Origin: Planctomycetota bacterium | Lineage (GTDB): Bacteria > Planctomycetota > Planctomycetia > JALXBF01 | Length of the DNA stretch: 64,000 bases | Assembly (NCBI GenBank): GCA_026991575.1 | Contig: JALXBF010000049.1 | Coordinates: forward strand, 1-64,000 | Direction of reading: 5' to 3' | Made by a program: the position numbers and the translations under genes | In this document: positions 26,254 through 34,542 of the stretch, in pieces | Position numbering within the stretch: the stretch's first letter is position 1 | How the letters are laid out: each line of letters opens with the position of its first letter | The notes under the pieces: generated by a model | The model's database searches: none | Seen by the model: the letters and a program-made list of their open reading frames with translations, nothing else | What the model was told of the DNA's origin: nothing

Positions 26254-27717
26254 CTAGCCCTTGATGACACCGATCGGCCGCATTTTGGCCACTTTCTTGG
26301 ACAGCCCTGCGTTGTGGACGACTTCGACAACCAGGTCCACGTCCTTGTATGCCTTCGGCTGCTCCTCGGGCAGCTCGCGCCGACTCCGTGCTCGGGCAAT
26401 AACGCCAATCCGCTCCAGCTCCTGGTCGATTCTCCGGCCGCGTGCGTCGCGCACGGCCGCAGCCCGACTCATCCGGCGGCCGGCACCATGGCAACTCGTG
26501 CCGAACGTCTGTTCCAACGCCCCCGGCTGGCCAACGAGCACCCAGCTTGCCGTGCCCATGGAGCCGGGAATCAGCACCGGCTGACCGATCGAGCGATACG
26601 CCTCAGGAATCTCTGGATGGCCCGGCGGGAACGCTCGGGTTGCCCCCTTTCGGTGGACCCAGACCCACTTCTCCTCGCCGTCGATCCGGTGCTTCTCCAG
26701 TTTCGCGATGTTGTGGGCCACGTCATAGACAACGTGCACACCAAGCTCTTCCCAAGGACGCCCGAAGAACTCCTGCAGCACCTCCCGCGTCTGCTGCAGG
26801 AGCAGCTGGCGGTTGGACCAGGCAAAGTTGGCTGCTGCCCGCATGGCGCCGATGTACTGGCGTCCCTCCGGGCTGTTGACCGGAGCACAGACGAGCTGCC
26901 GATCGGGCAGCTTGATGCCGTACCGCTCGGGCACTCCGCGGAGCTTTTGCAAGTAGTCATCGCAGACCTGGTAGCCAAAGCCCCGCGAGCCGCTATGGAT
27001 CATGATGCAGAGCTGGCCCTCGAACAGCCCCATCACGCGGGCAGCCTCCTCGTCGCAGATCTCGCTGCAAATCTGCAGCTCCAAGAAGTGATTGCCGGAA
27101 CCGAGCGTACCGCACTGCTCTTCGCCCCGCTCGTATGCCCGGTCCGACACGAAATCTGGCTCGGCGCCTTCGAGGCGTCCATGTGCTTCGGTAAATTCCA
27201 GGTCACGCGGAATGCCCAACCCCTTCTGCTCGACCAGGTAGCGGGGCCCTTCGGTCACGAGCTTGCGAAGTTCTTTCTTCGGAAACGAGTACTTTCCGGT
27301 GCGGCCCACTCCGGTAGGAATCCTGCGGAACAGCAGGTCCACCAGTTCGCGCACACGGTCACGCACGTCCTCGACCGTTAGGTCGGTGCGTACCAAGCGA
27401 ACGCCGCAGTTGATGTCATAGCCGACACCGCCGGGCGAGATCACACCGCCTTCGTCTGGGTCCATCGCCGCAACGCCGCCGATGGCGAAGCCGTAGCCCC
27501 AGTGGATGTCGGGCATCGCCAGGCTGTATTTCTGGATGCCGGGCAGCGTAGCAACGTTGGCCACCTGTTCGGGCGCCTGGTCGCGGCGGATCTGCTCGAT
27601 CAGCTCCTCGCTGGCGTAGATCAGGCCGGGCACACGCATGCCCGGTTTGTAGTCCTGCGGAATTAGCCACTGATAGGGACCGACTCGCTCCAACGGTCCA
27701 CGGTAACCCTCTGCCAT
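26254..27717 (-). CDS. rtcB: RNA ligase RtcB
   Basis: A full-length RtcB of 487 residues. It joins 2',3'-cyclic phosphate or 3'-phosphate ends to 5'-OH ends of RNA, using GTP and Mn. The metal-binding segment GVGYDINCGVR (D101, C104) and the guanylylated-His region CHGAGRRMSR (His near 410) are present, as is the entry LPDIHWGYGFAIGGV-like segment at about 69-83. The length is that of the archaeal/eukaryotic type. The ATG at 27717 has GGAGG 6 nt upstream. Its activator archease is the preceding gene, 75 bp away. It serves in tRNA splicing or RNA repair; with no intron tRNAs visible here, repair is the likelier role (inference). Confidence 0.97.
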   Translation of the reverse strand: MAEGYRGPLERVGPYQWLIPQDYKPGMRVPGLIYASEELIEQIRRDQAPEQVANVATLPGIQKYSLAMPDIHWGYGFAIGGVAAMDPDEGGVISPGGVGYDINCGVRLVRTDLTVEDVRDRVRELVDLLFRRIPTGVGRTGKYSFPKKELRKLVTEGPRYLVEQKGLGIPRDLEFTEAHGRLEGAEPDFVSDRAYERGEEQCGTLGSGNHFLELQICSEICDEEAARVMGLFEGQLCIMIHSGSRGFGYQVCDDYLQKLRGVPERYGIKLPDRQLVCAPVNSPEGRQYIGAMRAAANFAWSNRQLLLQQTREVLQEFFGRPWEELGVHVVYDVAHNIAKLEKHRIDGEEKWVWVHRKGATRAFPPGHPEIPEAYRSIGQPVLIPGSMGTASWVLVGQPGALEQTFGTSCHGAGRRMSRAAAVRDARGRRIDQELERIGVIARARSRRELPEEQPKAYKDVDLVVEVVHNAGLSKKVAKMRPIGVIKG

Positions 27718-27792
27718 CCCGTACCTCCCGCGTCTGACGACGCCTGCCGCGCTACCGATTGAGGCTCAACGGAAGGATATCGTTGCAGGGGT

Positions 27793-28215
27793 TCAGATGT
27801 CCAAGATCACTTCGGCCAGCCACTCCTCGCCGTGCTTTTCGACGCGTAGGCCGTGGTAGGTCACGGCCTTCACTTCGGTGCCGGGCCGGTGTCTGGACCA
27901 GTCCAGCGGCTCGCCGCTGCAGAGGGCGCTGAGCGTGTAGCGGCGTTCGTTAACCTTGACCTGAAACTCGCTGAAGACGAGGTGTTGGGTGTCGAAGATA
28001 TAGAGGAGTTCGCGGAGCCAGTCGGCCAGCAGGTAGGCGAGATCCTCGGCATGCAACTGCAGCTCGACCATCTCGTGCCGCTCAACCGCCTCGGGGTTCT
28101 CCAGCAGCACGCTGAACAGCCCGCGGGCAGCCTCGGCAAACAACTCATCGAGCGTTTCGGCTCGAACTCTCAGGCCCACATCGGCGGTGTGGTCGAAGGT
28201 TTCGAAGGGGCACAT
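27793..28215 (-). CDS. Archease, RtcB cofactor
   Basis: A protein of 140 residues beginning FETFDHTADVGLRVRAETLDELF, the archease signature with the metal-binding Asp, and ending in EVILDI with the second conserved Asp. Archease accelerates guanylylation and turnover of RtcB, which is encoded next. The ATG at 28215 was chosen because upstream codons overlap the CitG-like gene and the domain begins here. Finding both genes adjacent is the normal archaeal and occasional bacterial arrangement. Confidence 0.95.
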   Translation of the reverse strand: MCPFETFDHTADVGLRVRAETLDELFAEAARGLFSVLLENPEAVERHEMVELQLHAEDLAYLLADWLRELLYIFDTQHLVFSEFQVKVNERRYTLSALCSGEPLDWSRHRPGTEVKAVTYHGLRVEKHGEEWLAEVILDI

Positions 28216-28228
28216 CGTACTGGTTGTC

Positions 28229-29122
28229 CTAGCCGAAGACTTCGATCGGCTGCCGGAACTTGGCCACCAGCAATTCGGGCTGTTCGATAAGCAACCAGAA
28301 CACGGCAGCGGCCACAAGATCGGCTGTCGTGCCGGGGTTCAGCGGGGGGTCATGCTTGCGGAGCCAGCTATCAAACGCACAGAAATGCTCGATGCCCAGG
28401 GCGGTGTCGGGCCAGTGATGACGGAGCACGTCACTGGCCCGGCGCGAGACCTGTTCGGCCACGCGTGCCCCGTATTTGCGCTGGATCAGGCTGTCGCGGC
28501 ACTGGCTGAGCATGTACAGCCAGCACGAGATGATTGCCTGCTCCCACGTGCGCCGCTCCTTTTGGAGCTGTTCGGCGAGCCGCTGGCGCAGCAGGCAGAC
28601 GTCTTCATAGTCGTTAGCGTACTGCCAGGCGATCGTGTCGCGGTCCGAAGCCGAGAGCATGATGTCGCGGAGCCGGCGCGTGGGACGATCGCGCACGTCG
28701 TCGGCATCGACCTGTCCGAGCCCCCCTGGGTCGGCCAGTCGGATGGCTTCGTAGACATACTCCGAGTCGCGCACGGTCGTTTCGCGCAACACGCCCTTGA
28801 GCACCTCTGCCACCGGGCGCTCACCGCGCAAGCTCGCGGCCATCGCAATGGGACAGAAAAGCAGGACGATGCCGAGGTTGGTGTTGGTGTCGACCACGCG
28901 ACGAGTGGCTCGGATGCACTCCAGGACAGCCTGGCCGACACCTAACTCGGCAACCCGGTCGAGCGGCTCGACGATCGCCTGGGCGGACATTAAGAAATCC
29001 AGAAAAGAAGCGTCGCTACCGGGTGCCCACGGATGCACGTTTCCCGGTTTGCGTGCCGTGACCTCCAGCACACAGGCAAGGAACGCCTTCTGACCGATGC
29101 TCCATGTTTCTGAGTTCGCCAT
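28229..29122 (-). CDS. CitG/MdcB-like triphosphoribosyl-dephospho-CoA synthase family protein
   Basis: A 297-residue all-helical protein. The conserved segments are EVTARKPGNVHPWAPGSDASF, VDTNTNLGIVLLFCPIAMA, NDYEDVCLLRQRL and the late NPGTTADLVAAAVFWLL, which match the CitG family (triphosphoribosyl-dephospho-CoA synthase). Members without a citrate lyase operon occur in archaea and in bacteria with tetrahydromethanopterin-linked C1 pathways; that link is family knowledge and not proven here. No citrate or malonate decarboxylase genes are nearby. It precedes archease by 13 bp. Confidence 0.88.
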   Translation of the reverse strand: MANSETWSIGQKAFLACVLEVTARKPGNVHPWAPGSDASFLDFLMSAQAIVEPLDRVAELGVGQAVLECIRATRRVVDTNTNLGIVLLFCPIAMAASLRGERPVAEVLKGVLRETTVRDSEYVYEAIRLADPGGLGQVDADDVRDRPTRRLRDIMLSASDRDTIAWQYANDYEDVCLLRQRLAEQLQKERRTWEQAIISCWLYMLSQCRDSLIQRKYGARVAEQVSRRASDVLRHHWPDTALGIEHFCAFDSWLRKHDPPLNPGTTADLVAAAVFWLLIEQPELLVAKFRQPIEVFG

Positions 29123-29182
29123 TGTGCGTGCTTCCCACCGGTCCAGTCGCCGCGCCTCGTGCTCGTAGCCGCCTCGCTACTC

Positions 29183-29551
29183 CTAGCACCGCGGCGAGCG
29201 CGTTCGGCTGATCGCTGCGGTCGGGGTCGTTGGCGAGATCGTCTCGACACGGGCCTGACCATCGAGCCCGGCCGATCGGAGAAACGCCTGCATCAGGGGA
29301 TGGCTTGCCAGATCGGAACAGGCGGGACAGACGTCGAACCACCGGATCGTAACGCTTGTCCCCCTCACGCGCCGCCGCACCCAAAACCATTTCCCGCAGA
29401 AGAGGCAAAGCCGCTCATGACCGACTCGTCCATGCCATGCCGCCTTCTGCTCACCAGCCTTCCGGCGCGCCTCTTCGTGCCGGTTCTTCGCCTTTCGTTT
29501 CCGTACCGACCACAACCAAGCGTTCAGCCGTTGCGAACCAAACGAACGCAC
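29183..29551 (-). CDS. Small zinc-ribbon-like protein
   Basis: A protein of 122 residues with two Cys pairs, CLFCGKWF (about 49-56) and CPACSDL (about 75-81), 22 residues apart, the spacing of a zinc ribbon. The region before them is very basic. The GTG at 29551 has GGAGG 10 nt upstream and an in-frame stop just above it. It is 60 bp upstream of the CitG-like gene and is probably the first gene of the operon. The C-terminal 25 residues look unstructured. No family name can be given; the codon pattern supports coding, but the call is moderate. Confidence 0.5.
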   Translation of the reverse strand: MRSFGSQRLNAWLWSVRKRKAKNRHEEARRKAGEQKAAWHGRVGHERLCLFCGKWFWVRRRVRGTSVTIRWFDVCPACSDLASHPLMQAFLRSAGLDGQARVETISPTTPTAAISRTRSPRC

Positions 29552-29770
29552 TCGCCGTCATCCTCCGCTCCGAAGACCATACGTCACTCAAAGAAACCTA
29601 GTCGCTCAACAACTTAGTCGTCAAGCGCGGTTTGTGCCGCCGTGGCGATCGCCGGGACCACGCTCCAGGGCGGTGCAACCGGCCAAGGCAGCTCGCGGGC
29701 GCAGCGGGCCGACGCAAAGCACACGGGCACCGAAGAAGCGCTGGCCCGTCGGCCGGTGGGCAGCACCTGC

Positions 29771-29798
29771 TTGACTTTCCCGGCACGGCTGGCATAAT
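29771..29798 (+). promoter_or_regulatory. Sigma70-type promoter upstream of the TIM-barrel gene
   Basis: TTGACT at 29771-29776 and CATAAT at 29793-29798 are 16 bp apart, about 80 bp before the ATG at 29878. The rest of the 29552-29877 interval, which also contains the start of the minus-strand operon, shows no gene. Confidence 0.6.
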
Positions 29799-29877
29799 GT
29801 GCGGTTACTTACGCTGGTGCCAGATGGAAGCCCCGACCGAACCGTGCAGTGACAGCACAGGGGGAGGACACGGAACG

Positions 29878-30894
29878 ATGGCACGACCGGTAACGCTCTT
29901 CACCGGCCAGTGGGCGGACCTGCCGTTCGAGACCATGTGCGAAAAGGCATCCCAGTGGGGATACGACGGCCTGGAACTGGCCTGCTGGGGCGATCACTTC
30001 GAAGTTGGGCGGGCCCTGCAGGAATCGGACTACTGTAAGAGGAAGGTGGAAACCCTGGCCAAGTACGGCCTGAAAGTCTGGGCGATCTCCAACCACCTGG
30101 TCGGCCAGGCCGTTTGTGATGCGATCATCGATGACCGCCATCGCCGGATCCTGCCTGCGCACGTCTGGGGCGACGGCGACCCGGAGGGAGTTCGGCAACG
30201 GGCTGCCGAGGAGATGAAGGACACGGCTCGAGCTGCGCGGCTGCTGGCCGAGGCGGCCGGCCATGAGATCGTCGTCAACGGGTTCACCGGATCCCCGATC
30301 TGGCACCTCGTCTACGACTTCCCCCCGACCGACCCGGCCGAGATCGACGCAGGCTACAAGGAATTCGCCGACCGGTGGCATCCGATCATGGACGTGTTCA
30401 AGGAACAGGGCATCCGCTTCGGCCTGGAAGTCCACCCGGGTGAAATCGCGTTCGATTTCTACACGGCCGAGCGGACGTTAGAGGCCATTGGGCGACGTCC
30501 CGAGTTCGGCTTCAACTTCGACCCGAGTCATCTGGTCTGGCAGGGAGTCGACCCGGTGCAGTTCATCCGGGCGTTCGCGGACCGCATCTACCATGTGCAC
30601 GTCAAGGATGCCGCCGTAACGCTTGATGGCAAGAGCGGCATCCTGGCTTCACACCTGCGCTTCGGAGACTACCGCCGCGGTTGGGACTTCCGCTCGCCCG
30701 GTCACGGCGATGTCGATTTCGAGGCGATCGTGCGGGCACTGAACCAGATCGGCTACCAAGGACCGCTTTCGGTCGAATGGGAGGATTCAGGCATGGATCG
30801 CGAACACGGTGCTGCGGAAGCCTGCCGCTTCCTGCGGGAGACGGATTTCAAGCCGTCCGAGCAGATCTTCGATGCCGCGTTCGCACAAGAATAG
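29878..30894 (+). CDS. Sugar phosphate isomerase/epimerase (xylose isomerase-like TIM barrel)
   Basis: A 338-residue AP endonuclease 2-type TIM barrel. Metal-ligand-bearing strands are recognisable: [55 protein letters not shown] and the final [15 protein letters not shown]. The length and these motifs match the planctomycete family of such proteins close to inosose/keto-sugar isomerases. The ATG at 29878 follows a GGGGGAGGA sequence, and the frame upstream of it (from 29632) lacks domain content. The substrate is unknown. Confidence 0.9.
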   Translation: MARPVTLFTGQWADLPFETMCEKASQWGYDGLELACWGDHFEVGRALQESDYCKRKVETLAKYGLKVWAISNHLVGQAVCDAIIDDRHRRILPAHVWGDGDPEGVRQRAAEEMKDTARAARLLAEAAGHEIVVNGFTGSPIWHLVYDFPPTDPAEIDAGYKEFADRWHPIMDVFKEQGIRFGLEVHPGEIAFDFYTAERTLEAIGRRPEFGFNFDPSHLVWQGVDPVQFIRAFADRIYHVHVKDAAVTLDGKSGILASHLRFGDYRRGWDFRSPGHGDVDFEAIVRALNQIGYQGPLSVEWEDSGMDREHGAAEACRFLRETDFKPSEQIFDAAFAQE

Positions 30895-31086
30895 AGGTGA
30901 GCAGAGCAAGAAGACGTGTGGTGATGGACAGGCCGCAGGTGGTGCACTGCTACACCGCTTGCGGCCCTTCTTTGGCTGTCGTTTCGTGCTGCTGAAACTT
31001 AGGCCGTCCTGAGCGGGTCTAGACGTAGCGCACCACCGCGCGCGACGGCAGTCAGAACGAATCCAAGCGGACTCTCGGAGGATGCG

Positions 31087-32685
31087 ATGATGTTGCTGAA
31101 CAGAACGGCCAAGTACGTAAGCTGCCTGGCGGCCATCGCCGCACTGCTGGTAGCAACTGCCCTGCCCGCATGGGCCCAGAAGCCCAAGGTGCCGGCGATC
31201 GTGCTGCAGGTCAAGAGTGCAGGCGAGGTGCTGGACGACGTCCAATACCTCGCCAACGTTGTGGCCGGACCGGTCGGCGCTGCTCAAATCCAGGCCATGC
31301 TTCAGATGGTGCCGCTTGGCGGCGTAGACCAAGACAAACCGGCCGGCATGTTCGTGCAGTTCGGTGAATTTGGCGAACTGCAAATGCCTGTCTTCTACGT
31401 GCCCCTGAGCGACGAGAACGAGTTTCGCCAAACGTTGCGCACGATGTTCGCCCGGGAACAGGAACTGGGCAATGGTATCGTGCTGTACCAAAACGAAGGA
31501 CAGGCCATCTACTATAAGCCCGCCAAAGGGTACGGGTTCCTTGCCATCTTGCCGGTCTCGCTAGAGAACCTGCCTGACGTTACCGCTATTCCACAGCCTG
31601 AGCATGACATCGAACTCGTAATCGACTTCTCGCAAATCCCGCCCGAAATCCTCACCGCAATCGACGCTCAAATGCAGATCGCGCTGGCCCAGCAGCAGCT
31701 ACAGCAGGGCGAAGGGGCGGACGCTCAGGCCGAGCAGCTCGCCGTGCAGCTGGTGCAGCAGCTGTTTCGACTCCTGTTCAAGGAAACCGACCGTCTGCTG
31801 CTCGCTATCGACGTGGACCGCGGTCGTGGCCTTGCCCGCCTGGTGTTTCGGCTCCGGCCCAAAGAGAACTCCAGCTGGGCCGAGATGGCCCAGGCCATGG
31901 CCGCCACCCGTAGCCAGTTCGGAGCAATGATCGAAGAAGGAGATCTCTTCGCTATCGCCTACGCCTCGCCCATCAGTAAGGAAACCAAACAAACCCTCCT
32001 CCAGCTGTTCGACATGGTCGAACAAAGCGTTGCCCAGAGTGACGACGCTGCAGCGCAAGACGCGGTCGCTATCCTATTGCCGGCGGCACGGAAATGCATC
32101 GAGGCGGCCGACAGGTTCGACTGGGTCGTGCGTCTGGTCAGTCTCGACGGAAACCCGGTGCTCATCGGGGTCGCGGCCGTCCCCAACAGCAAAGAGCTGG
32201 AAAAGGCCGTGCTCGAGCTGGCGCGGGCTCGCGCAACCGTCGCCGAGAACATCGCCGAGTTCCGCGGGGGCGCGGTGCATCAGATCGACGTGCCGCAGAT
32301 GGACTTCCCCGTGTTCATCGCGGCACCGGAGGGAGAATTCTGGTTTGCCATCGGCAACCAGGATGACGTGAATTTCGTGGCTCAAACGCTTGACATTGCC
32401 CCCGACCCAGACATCCCGCCGGTGTACTACGCGATCAACATCAAGGCCGTGCTCGAGGTGCTAAAGAAGCACGCACCGAATCCGGCAGAAGTCGACGAAG
32501 TGGCCCGCGTGCTGGGTGACCGGCCAGGTCTGGTGCGTGTGATCGGCCGTTCCGACGGAAAAGAATTCGAGACGGCACTCGAGGTTGATGAAGGCGCGCT
32601 GCGGGTACTGGGGGCTATCGTGGCACGCGCCGCTGCCGAAATGCAGGAGCAAGCGCAGGAGGAACAGGAGCAACTCGTCGAGTAA
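31087..32685 (+). CDS. Secreted protein of unknown function
   Basis: A protein of 532 residues with a signal peptide (LAAIAALLVATALPAWA) and predicted cleavage after AWA. The body alternates beta strands and helices. Two similar halves can be suspected: DRLLLAIDVDRGRGLARLVFRLRP in the first and DRFDWVVRLVSLDGNPVLIGVA in the second. The overall organisation resembles planctomycete proteins of the DUF3352-like type, but I do not assign it. The C-terminus is rich in Gln and Glu. The ATG pair at 31087/31090 follows CGGAGG. A strong terminator follows the gene. Confidence 0.75.
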   Translation: MMLLNRTAKYVSCLAAIAALLVATALPAWAQKPKVPAIVLQVKSAGEVLDDVQYLANVVAGPVGAAQIQAMLQMVPLGGVDQDKPAGMFVQFGEFGELQMPVFYVPLSDENEFRQTLRTMFAREQELGNGIVLYQNEGQAIYYKPAKGYGFLAILPVSLENLPDVTAIPQPEHDIELVIDFSQIPPEILTAIDAQMQIALAQQQLQQGEGADAQAEQLAVQLVQQLFRLLFKETDRLLLAIDVDRGRGLARLVFRLRPKENSSWAEMAQAMAATRSQFGAMIEEGDLFAIAYASPISKETKQTLLQLFDMVEQSVAQSDDAAAQDAVAILLPAARKCIEAADRFDWVVRLVSLDGNPVLIGVAAVPNSKELEKAVLELARARATVAENIAEFRGGAVHQIDVPQMDFPVFIAAPEGEFWFAIGNQDDVNFVAQTLDIAPDPDIPPVYYAINIKAVLEVLKKHAPNPAEVDEVARVLGDRPGLVRVIGRSDGKEFETALEVDEGALRVLGAIVARAAAEMQEQAQEEQEQLVE

Positions 32686-32720
32686 CGCAGCCCGACGCGA
32701 AATCCAATAGTGAGCACCAG

Positions 32721-32764
32721 CCCCTGCGTTAGCCCGGCCTGGACAAACGCAGGGGCTTCTTCTT
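32721..32764 (+). terminator. Rho-independent terminator
   Basis: A 10-bp perfect stem, CCCCTGCGTT (32721-32730) with AACGCAGGGG (32746-32755), has a 15-nt loop and is followed by CTTCTTCTT. It ends the transcript of the secreted orphan and separates it from the NagA-like gene. Confidence 0.8.
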
Positions 32765-32796
32765 CGAAGAAAGAAAGACACGACCGGACTGCACCC

Positions 32797-34014
32797 GTGC
32801 CGTTCGACCTGGTCGTTCAAGCTGGCGGTCTCGTTCTCCCCGGCCGTGTGCTCGAAGAAGGCTGGCTGGCCGTCCGGCGTGCTAGGATCGCCGCAATCGG
32901 CCGTGGCAAGCCCCCTCCGGCGTTCCGCCAGGTGATTGCCGAGAACCGCCTACTGGTTCCCGGCCTGGTTGACATCCACGTCCACGGTGGCGCCGGACAC
33001 GACTTCATGGACGGTACGCTGGAAGCCATCGTAGCAGCCGGACGAGCGCATCTGCGGCATGGCACAACGTCACTGGTCATTACCACGACAACGGCACCGC
33101 GGTCGCGCCTTGTCCGCGTGCTGGAGGTGGCACAAGCGGCTGTGTCACGCTCTCCCGACACCGGTCCCCCCACCCCTCGGTTCCTGGGCGTCCACCTGTA
33201 CGGTCCGTTTTTCGGACCGGAAGCGGTGGGCTGTCATGCACCGGACTACCTGGACACCCCGGATGAGGAGGTGCTGGCCAGGTATGAGGCCTATGCCGAT
33301 GTTCTGCTCGGTGTAACCGTGGCCCCGGAGGTCGATGGCTGGCGATTGGTGGTTGAGTGGGCCAAGCGGCTGGGCTTGCGGGTGCATGTGGGCCACTCGA
33401 ACGCAACGTTTGAGCAGTTTGCCCAGGCGGTTGCGGCCGGTGCCTGCCATGTGGATCATCTCTTCTGCGCAATGTCGGACAAGACGAAGTTGCGCCGTGG
33501 GCGCCCCTACCCGATGCAGGGAGGCGTGCTTGAGGGTGCGCTCCTGTTCGAAGACCTGACCACGGAAGTCATCGCCGACGGCAAACACCTTGCGCCCGAG
33601 CTCTTGCAACTGGCGTTCCAGATCAAGGGCCCAGACCGGCTCGCACTGGTGACCGACTGTAATCGGGCTCTCGATCAGCCCGACGGTCCGTACGTGTTCG
33701 GGCCGGCCGACTGCGGACGCCCGTTTGTGAAGCGAGACGGGGTTGGCCAGATGCCGGACGGTTCCGGACTGGCTTCCTCGTGTGTACCGCTGCTACATTG
33801 TGTGCGTGTCTTCGGCGAGGCGGTCCGCTGCGACCTGCCCGAGCTGTTCCGCATGGCTTCGCTGACGCCGGCTCGGATCGTCGGCTGGGATCATCTGGTG
33901 GGGAGTCTTGAGCCGGGGAAAGCGGCGGACTTTCTGCTGGTAACGCCAACGCTGGAGCTGTCGGCCGTCTACGTGGCAGGCCGGCAGGTCTGGCCGGAAG
34001 CCGGCACAGGGTGA
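32797..34014 (+). CDS. N-acetylglucosamine-6-phosphate deacetylase-like amidohydrolase
   Basis: About 405 residues. The amidohydrolase barrel is recognisable: LVPGLVDIHVHGGAGHDFMDG, HLRHGTTSLVITT, HVGHSNATFEQFAQAVAAGACHVDHLFCAM, EVIADGKHLAPELL, LVTDCNRA with the catalytic Asp, and MASLTPARIVG...GKAADFLLV. This is the NagA family, which deacetylates GlcNAc-6-P. The usual metal-ligand Glu in HLEGPF is Tyr here (HLYGPFFGPEAVGCH), so the metal site differs. A GTG at 32797 is the likely start, because a GTG at 32710 would place the terminator hairpin inside the gene. No good ribosome binding site is visible. Confidence 0.82.
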   Translation: MPFDLVVQAGGLVLPGRVLEEGWLAVRRARIAAIGRGKPPPAFRQVIAENRLLVPGLVDIHVHGGAGHDFMDGTLEAIVAAGRAHLRHGTTSLVITTTTAPRSRLVRVLEVAQAAVSRSPDTGPPTPRFLGVHLYGPFFGPEAVGCHAPDYLDTPDEEVLARYEAYADVLLGVTVAPEVDGWRLVVEWAKRLGLRVHVGHSNATFEQFAQAVAAGACHVDHLFCAMSDKTKLRRGRPYPMQGGVLEGALLFEDLTTEVIADGKHLAPELLQLAFQIKGPDRLALVTDCNRALDQPDGPYVFGPADCGRPFVKRDGVGQMPDGSGLASSCVPLLHCVRVFGEAVRCDLPELFRMASLTPARIVGWDHLVGSLEPGKAADFLLVTPTLELSAVYVAGRQVWPEAGTG

Positions 34015-34059
34015 GCATGATAGATCGGTCCGGTAGTCAATCCGCGGCGGAGGTTCCCA

Positions 34060-34542
34060 ATGGATCCGGCCATTCGCCCCTGGGTCGAAGCGTGGGATGA
34101 TCTGGACGAGCGGTTCTGGAGCTTCGTCACGTGGGCCCGCAGTCACCTGAGCCCCGAGGAACTTTGCTGGCAGCCCTGTCCGGACGTAGCGTCCATTGGA
34201 TTCAATCTAATCCATCTTGCCGAGATGCTCGACTACTACCTGCACAAGGTGTTCCAGCCGGATAGCACCCCCGTGCGGTGGCCGCTGCCGACGATGGCCC
34301 GAGCTGCCGTCGATCCAGGCACCTACTCAGAACTGGACGACATCGTTGCGTATCACCGCATCGTGCGACCTCGATACCGAGCGTTCCTCACCACGCTGAC
34401 GCTGGCGGACTTTGCCAGGCCGCTGTTCGGCGGTCGGCGCAGCGTAGGCTGGGCAATCGCCCACATCCACGAGCATGAAAGCTACCACCTGGGCAAGTGC
34501 ATGCTGCTGCGGACACTTATTCGCGCCTGCTGCCAGGAGTGA
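34060..34542 (+). CDS. DinB family protein
   Basis: A four-helix-bundle protein of 160 residues. The metal-binding histidines of the DinB/YfiT fold are in FNLIHLAEMLDYYLHKV and in AIAHIHEHESYHLGKCML. Members include thiol S-transferases and many uncharacterised stress proteins. GGAGG 7 nt before the ATG supports the start. Its last 26 bp overlap, convergently, the beta-helix gene on the other strand. Confidence 0.88.
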   Translation: MDPAIRPWVEAWDDLDERFWSFVTWARSHLSPEELCWQPCPDVASIGFNLIHLAEMLDYYLHKVFQPDSTPVRWPLPTMARAAVDPGTYSELDDIVAYHRIVRPRYRAFLTTLTLADFARPLFGGRRSVGWAIAHIHEHESYHLGKCMLLRTLIRACCQE

